Source: Graphilbum fragrans
Lineage: Eukaryota; Ascomycota; Sordariomycetes; Ophiostomatales; Ophiostomataceae
Assembly: GCA_001513895.1 (NCBI GenBank)
Contig: LLKO01000004.1
Coordinates: forward strand, 1-64,000
Reading direction: 5' to 3'
Length of the DNA stretch: 64,000 nt
Shown piece after piece: positions 55,801 to 64,000 of this stretch (its first letter is position 1; each line of letters begins with the position of its first letter). The notes under the pieces were generated by a model. The model did not search any database. It was given only the letters and a program-made list of their open reading frames with translations, and was not told where the DNA came from. The position numbers and the translations under genes were made by a program.

Positions 55801-56104
55801 GGCGGTGCCGAAAGAGGCGAACGCGGCAGAACTGCTGCACGGCCTCGCCGACGAGCTGGCCACCATGTTTGTGGTGTCGAGCGTGGACGTGATGGACGTG
55901 GCGGAGGGCGGAGACAAAGTGCCGGGCGGAGACCCCGCGTGGAAGTACGAGGCCGCTTTCGACGTGGGCGGCAGGACGTGCACGGCGACGGTGTTGCCGC
56001 CGCAGCAGGCCAAGTGCGGGCGGTGCTGGCGGTATGTGGCCGCGCAGGAGGACGCGCTGTGTGGGCGGTGCGAGGGGGTTGTGGCGGCGTCGGGCAGTGT
56101 GTAA
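52883..56104 (+). CDS. Isoleucyl-tRNA synthetase, mitochondrial (Ism1 type)
   Basis: Exons 52883-52932, 53013-55550 and 55603-56104 give 1,029 residues. Class I motifs are present: the HIGH-type site as HVGHALNK within FVVHDGPPYANGKLHVGH, RPGWDCHGLPIE, the editing-domain segment VVWTTTPWTLPANEA, DVWFDSGSSW, EGSDQHRGWFQSSLL and KMSKS in GKKMSKSLGN. The C-terminal exon has an FPG-type zinc ribbon, CGRCW...CGRC, typical of bacterial-like IleRS and so of the mitochondrial enzyme rather than the cytosolic one. The 16-codon first exon supplies STLKLPKSSFPPRPLPE, the conserved lead-in; no strong presequence precedes it, so an upstream start or an internal signal is possible. An Ala/Asn/Lys-rich insert of some 30 residues follows GLPIELKAL. 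Confidence 0.94.
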
Positions 56105-56242
56105 GCGGCTTGTGGGATAACGTGAATAGAATGATGAATCAGTGCCTCTCTATCATACATGCTCTTGGCAATCTCTCGCGTTCGCCCTCACCCTCACCAT
56201 GCCCATGTTTCTTCCCCCGTGTCCTATGTCCTTGCCCTCTCC

Positions 56243-57475
56243 TCACTTCAGCTTGTACTCCCACAGCTCCGGCGCCAGACGCACCTCGAAGCTGACGTGG
56301 CTAAAGGTGCCGATGGCAATGCTGAGGTCGTGGTGCCCCTCGAGCCCCTCGACGGAGCGGTCCTGCTCTGCGTCGGTCTCCTCGTGCAGGTTCCACTCGC
56401 CGGCGCGGCGGCCGTTGCGCGTGAAGAACACGGTCACGTCGATGCCGTGGTGGCCGGCGCCGGCGGCAAAGGTCATGCCCAGGCCGTACGTGTCGCCGCG
56501 GCGGAAGGGCTCGGTAAACGACTTGCCGCCCCAGGTGTCGTTGATGTAGCGGTGGCCGTCGTCGCCGTGCACGCCGAGACTGCCGCGGTGCCAGCCGGGC
56601 AGCCGGAAGCCGGGGTACGGCAGCGCCACAAAGCCGAGGGCCAGGCTGGTCTCGTCCGCGCGGCTGTCCGCCAGCACGTGCACCTCGTAGTAGGCCGTGA
56701 ACGGCTGGTCGCCGTGGCTGCCGCCGCCCCGCAGCGGCGAGTGCAGGCTCGGCGCGTACACCGGCGGGTAGCCCTGCAGGCACGAGTCCGGGCTGCTCGT
56801 CGACAGCGTGCGCACGCGCCACAGGCCCGGCCGCAGACACGTGAGCCCGCCCTGGAACGACGGCGGCTTGACCAGGCCCGTGTGGTGCGCCGCGACGGCG
56901 CGCCGCAGCACCGCGTTGATGTCGCTGTCGCTGCCGTCGCCGCGGAAGTCCATGGGCGGCATGTGCAGCGGGTGTTCGCGGCACCAGGCCTCGCCGGCCT
57001 CGGCCTGGTCTTCTGTGGCGTTGTTGGCCGGCGACCGCTCCCAGCCGGAAAACAGGGCCGGCGGCGGCGGCAGCAGCGATGTGTCCGGCACCGCCGTCTC
57101 CCAGTCCTGCGGCGCCTTGCCCGGCGGAGGGCCAGCGGGCGGGCCGTAGTCGTCGGCGCTCTGGAAACGCGACGGCGGCGGCCCGGAAGGGGGTGCGTAG
57201 TCGTCCGTGGGCCGAGCATGAGACGGCGGCAGGCCGGCGGGCGGCGCATAGTCGTAGTCGCCGGAGGGCAATGGCTGTTTGCCGGACGGCGGCGGCCCCG
57301 GCGGGGGGGCAAAGTCGTCGTCGGTCGCGCGGTGCGACGGCGGCGGCCCGGGAGGCGGCGCATAGGCGGCCGCAGGCGGCGCGGACGACGAGCTCGGCTT
57401 GGGCGCAGCCGGATGGGCGACAGGACGGGGCGCCATTTCGGAGGCGTCGACGTCGTTTTTGGAGCCGAAACACAT
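56243..57475 (-). CDS. SPRY-domain protein with Pro-rich repeats
   Basis: A single exon of 410 codons. The N-terminus starts MCFGSK, where Cys2 could be lipidated. Residues 25-120 hold about five degenerate repeats of a Pro-rich unit (YAPPPGPPPS, FAPPPGPPPS, YAPPSGPPPS, YGPPAGPPPG). The SPRY domain covers about 220-405: FTAYYEVHVLAD, LALGFVALPYPGFRLPGWHRGSLGVHGDDGHRY, GDTYGLGMTF, VTVFFTRNGRR and the final HVSFEVRLAPELWEY. SPRY domains bind proteins; fungal relatives include adaptors for ubiquitin ligases and membrane proteins of the Ssh4/Ear1 kind, though this one lacks a membrane span. The Pro-rich part may bind SH3 or WW domains. Function is not settled. Confidence 0.88.
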   Translation of the reverse strand: MCFGSKNDVDASEMAPRPVAHPAAPKPSSSSAPPAAAYAPPPGPPPSHRATDDDFAPPPGPPPSGKQPLPSGDYDYAPPAGLPPSHARPTDDYAPPSGPPPSRFQSADDYGPPAGPPPGKAPQDWETAVPDTSLLPPPPALFSGWERSPANNATEDQAEAGEAWCREHPLHMPPMDFRGDGSDSDINAVLRRAVAAHHTGLVKPPSFQGGLTCLRPGLWRVRTLSTSSPDSCLQGYPPVYAPSLHSPLRGGGSHGDQPFTAYYEVHVLADSRADETSLALGFVALPYPGFRLPGWHRGSLGVHGDDGHRYINDTWGGKSFTEPFRRGDTYGLGMTFAAGAGHHGIDVTVFFTRNGRRAGEWNLHEETDAEQDRSVEGLEGHHDLSIAIGTFSHVSFEVRLAPELWEYKLK

Positions 57476-57908
57476 GATGGCGAAGTGAGGATGATTGAAG
57501 GATGATTGGGAGGATGATTGGGAGGATGATTGGGAGGCGTGGTGGCAGCGGAAAGGCGGACGAGACAGGCGTCGTCAGAATGTCAGACGGAGAGGCAAGG
57601 CAGCTGGCGGTCTTATAGCCAGCGTCCTTCGCATCGCCAAGGCGTCTCCTCGCGTAATACCCACTCGCTGTGCTCGGCCGAATTAGCGCACGCTGCTGCG
57701 CCACCGATGGCTCAGCTGCGATTCCATACCAGTCTACGCCGCACTCAGAAAGCAAGAGTCCTTTGTCATCCATCGTTGGCTGTCATGCTATGTACGTACG
57801 CGTACGGCGTACATACTGAAGGCGCGCTGAGCTACGGAACAAAAGGCAAGACGTGCATGAAAACGGAAGGGGCCACGCCCTCCTGCAGGCAGGCGCTCCC
57901 CGGCTCCA
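57476..57908. other. Intergenic, 433 bp, with a 12-bp tandem repeat
   Basis: This is the SPRY-gene promoter/leader and the Clr5-gene 3' end. Bases 57488-57537 hold four tandem units of AGGATGATTGGG (first one shorter), right upstream of the SPRY ATG. A palindrome-like TACGTACGCGTACGGCGTA segment lies near 57793-57811. Confidence 0.6.
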
Positions 57909-58360
57909 CTAGGCCGTGTCCCACATCAGCTGCACCACAAACGTCGGCGAGTCGTCCGGCGCCATGCCGCTCAGAAAGGCCGCCAGGTGCTCGTCGCTGC
58001 CGATTTGCACGGGGACGCTGCTGGTGGCGCCGCCGCCCGCGGCGCCGTTGTCCCTGTCGCCGGGGTCGCTGGCGCCTCCGGCGGCGTGGGTCCGCTTCGC
58101 GTCGCTGGTCGCGTTGGTCGCGTTGGCCTCTTCTCGCCGCGCGGCATTACGCTCCGTGAAAATGCCCTGGATTTGCCGGCACACGGCGCCCGGACACTCG
58201 CTGGCGGCGACGGCCAGCAGCTCGGCCAGCGACGGCCGGCAGCCGACGGTGGCGATCCACAGGTGCGGCGCCACCGGGTAGTCGGAGGCCGGGTGGCAGC
58301 GGAAGTAGACGGCCATGCGGTTGTTGGTGTGCGAGAGCGGAGGCAGCGGATTTGAGTGCA

Positions 58361-58393
<33 letters not shown>

Positions 58394-60814
58394 CCGGCAG
58401 CGGGCCGGGGAGCAGGTGGATGGGTGAGATGGGCGAGATGGGCGAGATGGGCGAGATGGGCGACGGCGGGTGTGGTTGTGGATGTGGGTGTAAGTGTGAG
58501 TGGGAATGCTGGGGGTGGTGCTGTTGGCGCCTTGAGAACGGCGGACCGTAGGCGACGTAGTGTTCAGGAGGCGGCAGCAGCAGGTGGTGGTGCGGCAGCA
58601 GAGATGCCTCGAGGCCCGGATGGAAGTTGAGATGCAGCTGCGACATGGGATGCAGCGACCCGATGCCTTCCATGGCGTTGACGTTGGCGTTGATGTCGTT
58701 GACGTTGATGTCGTTGGCGTTGATGTCGTTGGCGTTGATGTCGATGTCGCTGATATCGTTCATGTCGTTCATGCTGCTCATGCTGCTCATGTCGTTTAGG
58801 CCCTGCAGGCTCATGCTGTGAATGCTCTGGATGCTCGACATGTCTTCCATCGCCTCCATGTCGAGCGACCGCAGGCTGTGGACAGACATGGGCGTGGCCT
58901 CGATCAGCAGCGGCGTCGACGGCACGAGCGACGGTAGGTGGTGCCGATGCGGGTGTGGGTGCTGGTTCTGGTGCAGGTGCGACAGCGAGTGCTCGTGGAG
59001 GCTCGACATGGGCGTGGGCGGCAGTTCTTGGGGCGTGCCCTGGAGCGGCGAAAACTGCGCCATGACCGGTGTTTCGGGCATCCCCAGGAGCGGCGACATC
59101 GGCGACGACCAGGCCGCAAAGTCGGAGGCGGTGTCCGGTGTCTGCATATCGACCGTGTCCATGGCCTCTGTATCGGTGTCGTCTTCGGAGCTCGGCGCTT
59201 GGCCGGCGAGGACCGGCGTTCCGGGGCTCTCCAGGCTCTCCAGGCTCTCCGGGCTCTCCGGGCTCTCCACATGCGGACTCCCTGCCATCTTGCTCTGCCG
59301 GCGCCGGTCGCTGTACCATCGCTTGGCCACATCGCTGGCCAGCCGTTCGACGGCCCGCTCTTTTTCGGCAGCAGTGCCGGAAGCCGGCCCGGCACTCCAC
59401 TCCCCCAGCTCGCTGCACCGCGCCACCCACTGCTGCCGCAGCTGCCGCCAGCGCTCGACGCCCGCGCCGTGTTTGCTCGCGAAGCGGTCGTGGCGCAGCA
59501 GGTCGTAGAACACGGCGCGCACGTCGCGCGACTGCTGCGGGTTGAGCCCCAGCACCTGTTTGGCGCGCGTCACCGACATGCGGCGGCCGGCGCCGCGCAT
59601 GCGCTTGGCCATGTCGGTGCAGAGGACGTCGAGCGCGAGGGCGGCCGACGGGCTGCCCTGCCTGCCCTGCATTTCGTGCATTTCCTGCATTTCGTGCATT
59701 TCGTGGATTCCCTGCGAAAAATGCGCCGCCAGCTCCGGCGTCTCGCGCACGAGCTGCTCTTTGACCTTGTTCCACAGCGGCGGCCCCGCCTTGGCTTTCT
59801 GCACCACGTCTTCCGCCGCGCAGATGCGCTGGAAGCGCTGCCGGATCTGCTGGTAGCGCTCCGTCGCCGCGGGGCTCGCCTTCGACAGCCCCAGGACGGC
59901 CTTGCTCTCGGCAAGCGACGTCGCCGACGGAAACCGCGGCGGCCGGAACGGTGGGGCCGGGGCGCTCGGGAGGAAGGGGTCCGACAGCACGCCGGGCCGC
60001 CCTTTCCGGTTGGGCCGCCCCCGTCTGCGTGCGGCGGGCGGCGTGGCCGTCGACTCGGGCTGCTGCAGGCGCTGGTCTGCGGGGGGGCACTCAGGAACCG
60101 CGTCGAGCGCCGCCAACGCCGGCTTCTCATCCACCTCGTCGTCCGCATCTTCCTCCACTTTCCACTTCTCCGGCGTCCGCTTCGAGCTCAGCTTACTCTG
60201 TCCAAAGACGGCTGTCTTTAGGTCGTCTCCCTCGTCTCCCTCTTCGCCCCCCCCCCTTTCTCCTCTCTCTTCCCTGTCTCTGTCGTCTCTGTCTCTTCTC
60301 TCCCCCCTCTCTTCTCTCTCTTCTCTCTNNNNNNNNNNNNNNNNNNNNNNNNNNNNNNNNNNNNNNCCCCCCTCTCTCTTCTTTCAGTCCCCCCTCTCGC
60401 CCGTGCCCCGCCCCACCCGGCTCCCGCAGGTACCACTGATTCCGCGACCGCAGCCGGATCAGCTGCCGCTCGCCTATGTGATAGCCCTCGCTCTTCAGCA
60501 CCTCCAGGATCTCCCGCTGCGTCCGGTGGCTCTCCCACAGCTCATGCACCCGCCGCGCCAGCCGCGCATCTCCGCGCACCGACGGCTGTTTGTGCGGAAA
60601 GTTCCAGCTGCGGAAGCGGCTCTGGAACGCGCGTTTGCTGCATGCATTAGTATGCACGTCATGCTCCGTGCACAGCTTCGGCACTCTCCTCCGCTCACCT
60701 CGGTGTAAATTCGTGGTGCTTCTTGAGATGCTCCATAATGTCGTCGAGCGACCGGCGCTCTTGGATGTACAGGTTGTAGCATGTCTCGCGGTGGGCCTCC
60801 CAGTCGTAGGCCAT
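57909..60814 (-). CDS. Clr5-domain protein with repeat-rich body
   Basis: Exons 60814-60699 and 60637-about 60417 encode the Clr5 domain: YDWEAHRETCYNLYIQERRS, LDDIMEHLKKHHEFTP, SKRAFQSRFRSWNFP. A second DNA-binding-like helix set follows (DARLARRVHELWESHRTQRE, ILEVLKSEGYHIGERQLIRL). The next intron contains a 38-N gap in CT-rich DNA; I place exon 3 at about 60211-57909 on phase, giving near 879 residues. The body is basic/helical first (AT-hook-like RRRGRPNRKGRPG near its start), then carries several tandem repeats: HEM/QEM, ESPESPESLESLESP, a DINAND series and SPISPISPISPI. It ends in a short folded block (VYFRCHPASDYPV to FVVQLMWDTA). In fission yeast Clr5 acts in silencing, but this domain family is large in filamentous fungi and roles vary. 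Confidence 0.8.
58660..58800 (-). repeat. Tandem coding repeat (Asp-Ile-Asn-Ala/Val-Asn) in the Clr5 protein
   Basis: A 15-bp unit (GTTGATGTCGTTGGC on the plus strand, with variants) recurs about five times. It is followed by GCTCATGTCGTTCAT-type units encoding Met-Ser-Ser and Asn-Asp-Met. Confidence 0.85.
60329..60366. other. Assembly gap (38 N) in CT-rich intron of the Clr5 gene
   Basis: N run flanked by CTCTCTTC repeats. The repeat itself probably stopped assembly. Real length is unknown, so the gene model is uncertain here. Confidence 0.95.
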
Positions 60815-61076
60815 GCTGGTCGCGCATCGTAGACCGCCTACGGAACGATGTATGGGTCTGCCGGCCGGTGCGATGTGTTGCCGTGTTGCTGTGTTGTTGT
60901 GTGGCTATCGGATCGGGCGTGCTGACGGCGCTTCGGCCCCGCAGCTGGCTCCGTCTTATCGCTAGGCAAGCTGTGGCCAATCATGTGATCCGGTTCGAAC
61001 AGTACATGCACTGTGCACTTACAGCGCCCTGTCCATTGACTACGATGCATCGAGAATACGAGCATACTGCGTACAA

Positions 61077-62252
61077 TCACGGATCCGACGGTCTCGACCC
61101 CTCGCGCGAATCCGCGGCTGGCTTGGAGGCCCCGGACTGCCCTGCGTCGCCCGCCCTCGCCCGTGCCGCCGCCACCACGTCCACCCACTTGGCCGGCCGC
61201 TGTCTTCCTCCGGGATACGCCTCGTGCAGATATGTTTCCGCCAGCACCGCCCACTCCAGCAGCGTCTCCTCGGCCCCCCACTCGCCCATCGCCATCACGC
61301 CGACGGGCACGCGGCCGCGGTCGCGGGCGGCCGCCACCGGCTCGGCATAGCCCATCGGACACGTCACGGCCGGACAGCCGGTGGTGTTGGCCAGCCACAC
61401 GTACGACATGGCCTGCAGCGTCTTGTTGCCGTCGGTGACGCCGAAGCGCGCGTCGGCCGCCGCTGCGTGCCAGCCCGCCGCCGGCGTCGTCGGCGTCACC
61501 AGCACAAAGTCGGCGTCGGGCCCGTACGCCTCCGCTGCAAAGAGGTGCGCCAGGTGCCGCATCAGCACAGTGCGCACTTGCCCGTACTTGACCAGGTCCA
61601 CGGCGCTCGCGTGTTGCGCCACGCTCAGAATGAGCCGGTTGACGTGGTTCAGCGGCGCCCACCACTGGTCGCCCGACGCCGCCGGGCGCCCGGCGGCCAT
61701 GCGGTCGCGCGCGCGCGCGAGGCCCTCGGACAGGCACGTGGCCGCGTGCGCCGCCTGGCCCTCGCTGAGCAGCGGCAGCTCCACGTCCACGATCTCGTAG
61801 CCGTGCCGGTCGCCCAAATACGCCAGTAGCGACGCCAGCATCGCCTGCACCTCCGCCTCTGCACGCGCAATCCAGGCCCGCGGCACGCCGATGATCTTGC
61901 GCCGGCCCCGCGTCGGCGGCTGCGACGGCGCAAACGTGCTGAGCACCGCGTCCGAGGCGTCCGGCTGCGCCGCGATCCGGTACGCAATCCGGAGATCGGC
62001 CGCTGTCCCGGCCATCGGACCCACCACGCACATGCTCGAGTCGTACGCCATCAGCCGGTCGTGCGTCGGCTTCAGCCCAAACACCCCGTTGAACGACGGC
62101 GGCACCCGCACGCTGCCCCCGGCATCCGTGCCCAACGCAATCGGCACCAGTCCAGCCCCGAGCGCCGACCCGGCTCCCGACGACGAGCCCCCGGGAAAGT
62201 ACTCTGTGTTGTACCAGTTGACCGGCGTGCCATTTCCGGGCTATCCATTAGC

Positions 62253-62287
<35 letters not shown>

Positions 62288-63180
62288 CTCACATTACACC
62301 CCGATGTGTCCATCCCGATCTCGTGCATGTTGTTCTGCGCCACCAGCAGCGCTCCTGCCTCCAGCAGCTTCACCACCGGCCAGGCCGTCGTCTCGGCCTT
62401 CTTCTGCAGATGCGGAAACTGCCGGCCCACCGCGTCCCGTCCGGGCACCACCGTCGCCAGACCCTCCGACGTCACGTAGCCCTCGACGTCAATGTCGCAC
62501 TTGACACACATCGGCACGCCGTCCAGCGGCCCCCGTTCGGCCCCGGCCGCCCACCGCGCTGCTGATTCGCGTGCTGCCTGTCGCACCGCCTCCACATCCG
62601 TCGCCACAAACGCCAGCTCGTACGCCGACCCGCGCCCTCGCTGCACCAGCGGCAGCAGCGCTTCGACCACGTCCACCGGCGTCGCTGCGCCCGACCGGTA
62701 CAGCGCCCGGTAGTCCGCCGACGACAGAAACCGCCCGCCCTTGTCCGCAAACGGCCGCCCCAGCATGTCCGCGCTGAGCGTCGGCACCGCCGTCTGCGTC
62801 TGCGCGCCCGGATCCGAGATGGGCACCACGCGAGGCTGCCAGCCACGAATTAGCCTCCGCCCTCTCCTGGGTAAGCCACACCGGTAGAACTCCCACCTTG
62901 GGCGTCGACACCTCCTTGTCCAGTCCTGGCGTGTCCTTGACCTCCCCGAATCCCGTGTTCGCCCACAGGAGCCGGTTCACAAAGCCCACGTTTTGCACGC
63001 TGCCCCCGTTAGCTTTGGCTCCTTGTCCAGCTCCGAGCTCTGCCTCGCTCATGCTCACATTGTCGAGGCCACCACCAGCGGAATCCCGCGCAGCGCCGGG
63101 TTGCTGTCCTCGCGCCATCGACACTCCACGTCGTCTGCCTTGCGCGGCGACGGGTAGCCCACAAACGATCCCTTGGCCAT
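61077..63180 (-). CDS. Amidase (amidase signature family)
   Basis: Exons 63180-63059, 62999-62897, 62835-62293 and 62240-61077 give 643 residues. The Ser-cisSer-Lys triad can be placed: Lys in GVPMCVKCDIDVEG, the cis-Ser in FPGGSSSGAG, and the nucleophile Ser in TDAGGSVRVP. The third intron must be removed to join MHEIGMDTSGCN to PGNGTPVNWYNTEYFPGGSSS, which confirms the model. Such enzymes hydrolyse amides; fungal members include acetamidases and fatty-acid amide hydrolases. The N-terminal 75 residues from the first two small exons (VGYPSPRKADDVECRWREDS, VQNVGFVNRLLWANTGFGEV) look conserved and may interact with substrate or membrane. The body has many Ala/Arg. The tail after the last helix is disordered. 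Substrate unknown. Intron 3 carries a (CT)n repeat. Confidence 0.91.
62256..62285 (-). repeat. (CT)n/(GA)n microsatellite in amidase intron 3
   Basis: Thirty bases of pure CT on the plus strand fill over half of the 52-bp intron (62241-62292). The minus-strand donor GTGAGT directly precedes the GA run, and GCTAATGGATAG closes the intron. Confidence 0.95.
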
Positions 63181-64000
63181 CGTGTGTGTGTGTGGTGCTG
63201 TGCTGTTGTGCTGTTGTGTGGTGTTCTGTAAATGTCGTCCAGCTTGGTAGCCTGTCGCTGTGCTTCAGTGCTCGTACAGAAAAGCCACTCGCATTGCAAA
63301 CCACACTTCACTGACGTAAACACCAAGCCACTTATCTGTGCGAATACTCCGACGCCACATTACGTGACGCCATCCCTCGTTCCCCTAGCTCCAATCGCCG
63401 TCCTGAACGCCGAGGCTGGAAGGCCGCCCAGCGTAAGTCCCATGCCCTGTTCCCCGCAGCATACCCTGCCAATCTCGTCACAGCAGCCTGTATTCCCCGT
63501 AAATTCCGCATCTTCTGGATATGTGTCCCTCGTCATCACATGCACGCCGTTCCCCCATCTGTCTCCGGAAACCATGGTTTATCATTTCTACTAGATACCG
63601 CGTCTAGGTAGCAAATCAATATGTCCAATGTCCCAGTCCCAATCCGACAGATACGTCGATACCTCCATCAAATGCGCAAAACACGCAACAGTCCCTATTC
63701 TCAATACGCCCCAAAACACAAAACCCAAAACACAGAGAGTAACAAAATCCACAGTAAATCCCAATGTATGCACGCCGCCCGCCTATATGTTCGTGTATTT
63801 CTGTTTCCCTCTTTGGAGCCATAATCCCGTATCACTCCTGGGGTTCACCAACAGATTGGTTGTCATAAATTGTCATGCCGTCATAAATCAGTTTGAAGGG
63901 AAAGGGCGAGGTGAGAGAGCTGAGGGGCGAATGTTGCGCACAACACCGGTCAAATCACCTTCTGCCGCGGAGCACTACCCCATACTCTTGCAAGCTACTC
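63181..64000. other. Amidase upstream region, no further gene seen
   Basis: About 820 bp. A GT-rich stretch with TGTGTGTGTG and TGTGCTGTTGTG units (about 63182-63230) lies immediately upstream of the amidase ATG and likely forms part of its leader. The rest has lower GC and short ORFs only. Confidence 0.5.

Noticed and set aside
56159..57505. 448-codon plus-strand ORF
   Set aside because: Antisense shadow of the SPRY-domain gene.
58938..60221. 427-codon plus-strand ORF
   Set aside because: Antisense shadow of the Clr5 gene; no domain, repetitive composition mirrored from the repeats.

Overview
The window looks like a contig piece from a filamentous ascomycete (Pezizomycotina, probably Sordariomycetes; a more precise name would be a guess). 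The reasons are short spliceosomal introns (about 50-110 bp, GT...AG, often with CTAAC/CTGAC-like branch sites), GC-rich ORFs dense with Ala, Pro and Ser, a Clr5-domain gene, a fungal kinesin-5 with a BimC box, fungal-type SAM37 and RRN9, and a transposon wrecked by AT-directed mutation of the kind RIP produces. Exon joins were built by hand from reading frame, splice dinucleotides and family motifs.

Layout. 1-1692: decayed pogo/Fot1-type Tc1-mariner transposon. 2003-8821: a metabolic block with an HSD17B10-like short-chain dehydrogenase, an unknown Pro-rich protein, a D-2-hydroxyacid dehydrogenase and an oleate hydratase. 8960-9065: intron-containing tRNA-Leu(CAG). 9302-38684: a compact housekeeping block with folylpolyglutamate synthase, kinesin-5, a PHAF1/UPF0183 protein, a giant disordered membrane protein (tentatively Mtc4-like), SAC1 lipid phosphatase, Rab5 GTPase, MIC60, RRN9, pescadillo/NOP7, PIG-U and SAM37. 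38685-51410: 12.7 kb in which I can support no conventional gene. It holds an N gap inside a poly-G run, perfect inverted repeats, tandem repeats, the recurring word TACGGAGTA, and one promoter-like stretch ahead of a 35-codon ORF near 43.2 kb. 51411-63180: a conserved unknown nuclear-looking protein, mitochondrial isoleucyl-tRNA synthetase, a SPRY-domain protein, a Clr5-domain protein (with a second N gap in its intron) and an amidase. 63181-64000: nothing recognised.

How the genes relate. Most neighbours are unrelated housekeeping genes in divergent or convergent pairs. Two themes stand out. Several products serve mitochondria (FPGS with a possible targeting leader, MIC60, SAM37, Ism1). The first 9 kb, next to the transposon relic, places three enzymes that could handle hydroxy acids side by side; this linkage is an inference. 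Nothing in the window resembles a virus, toxin locus or CRISPR array.
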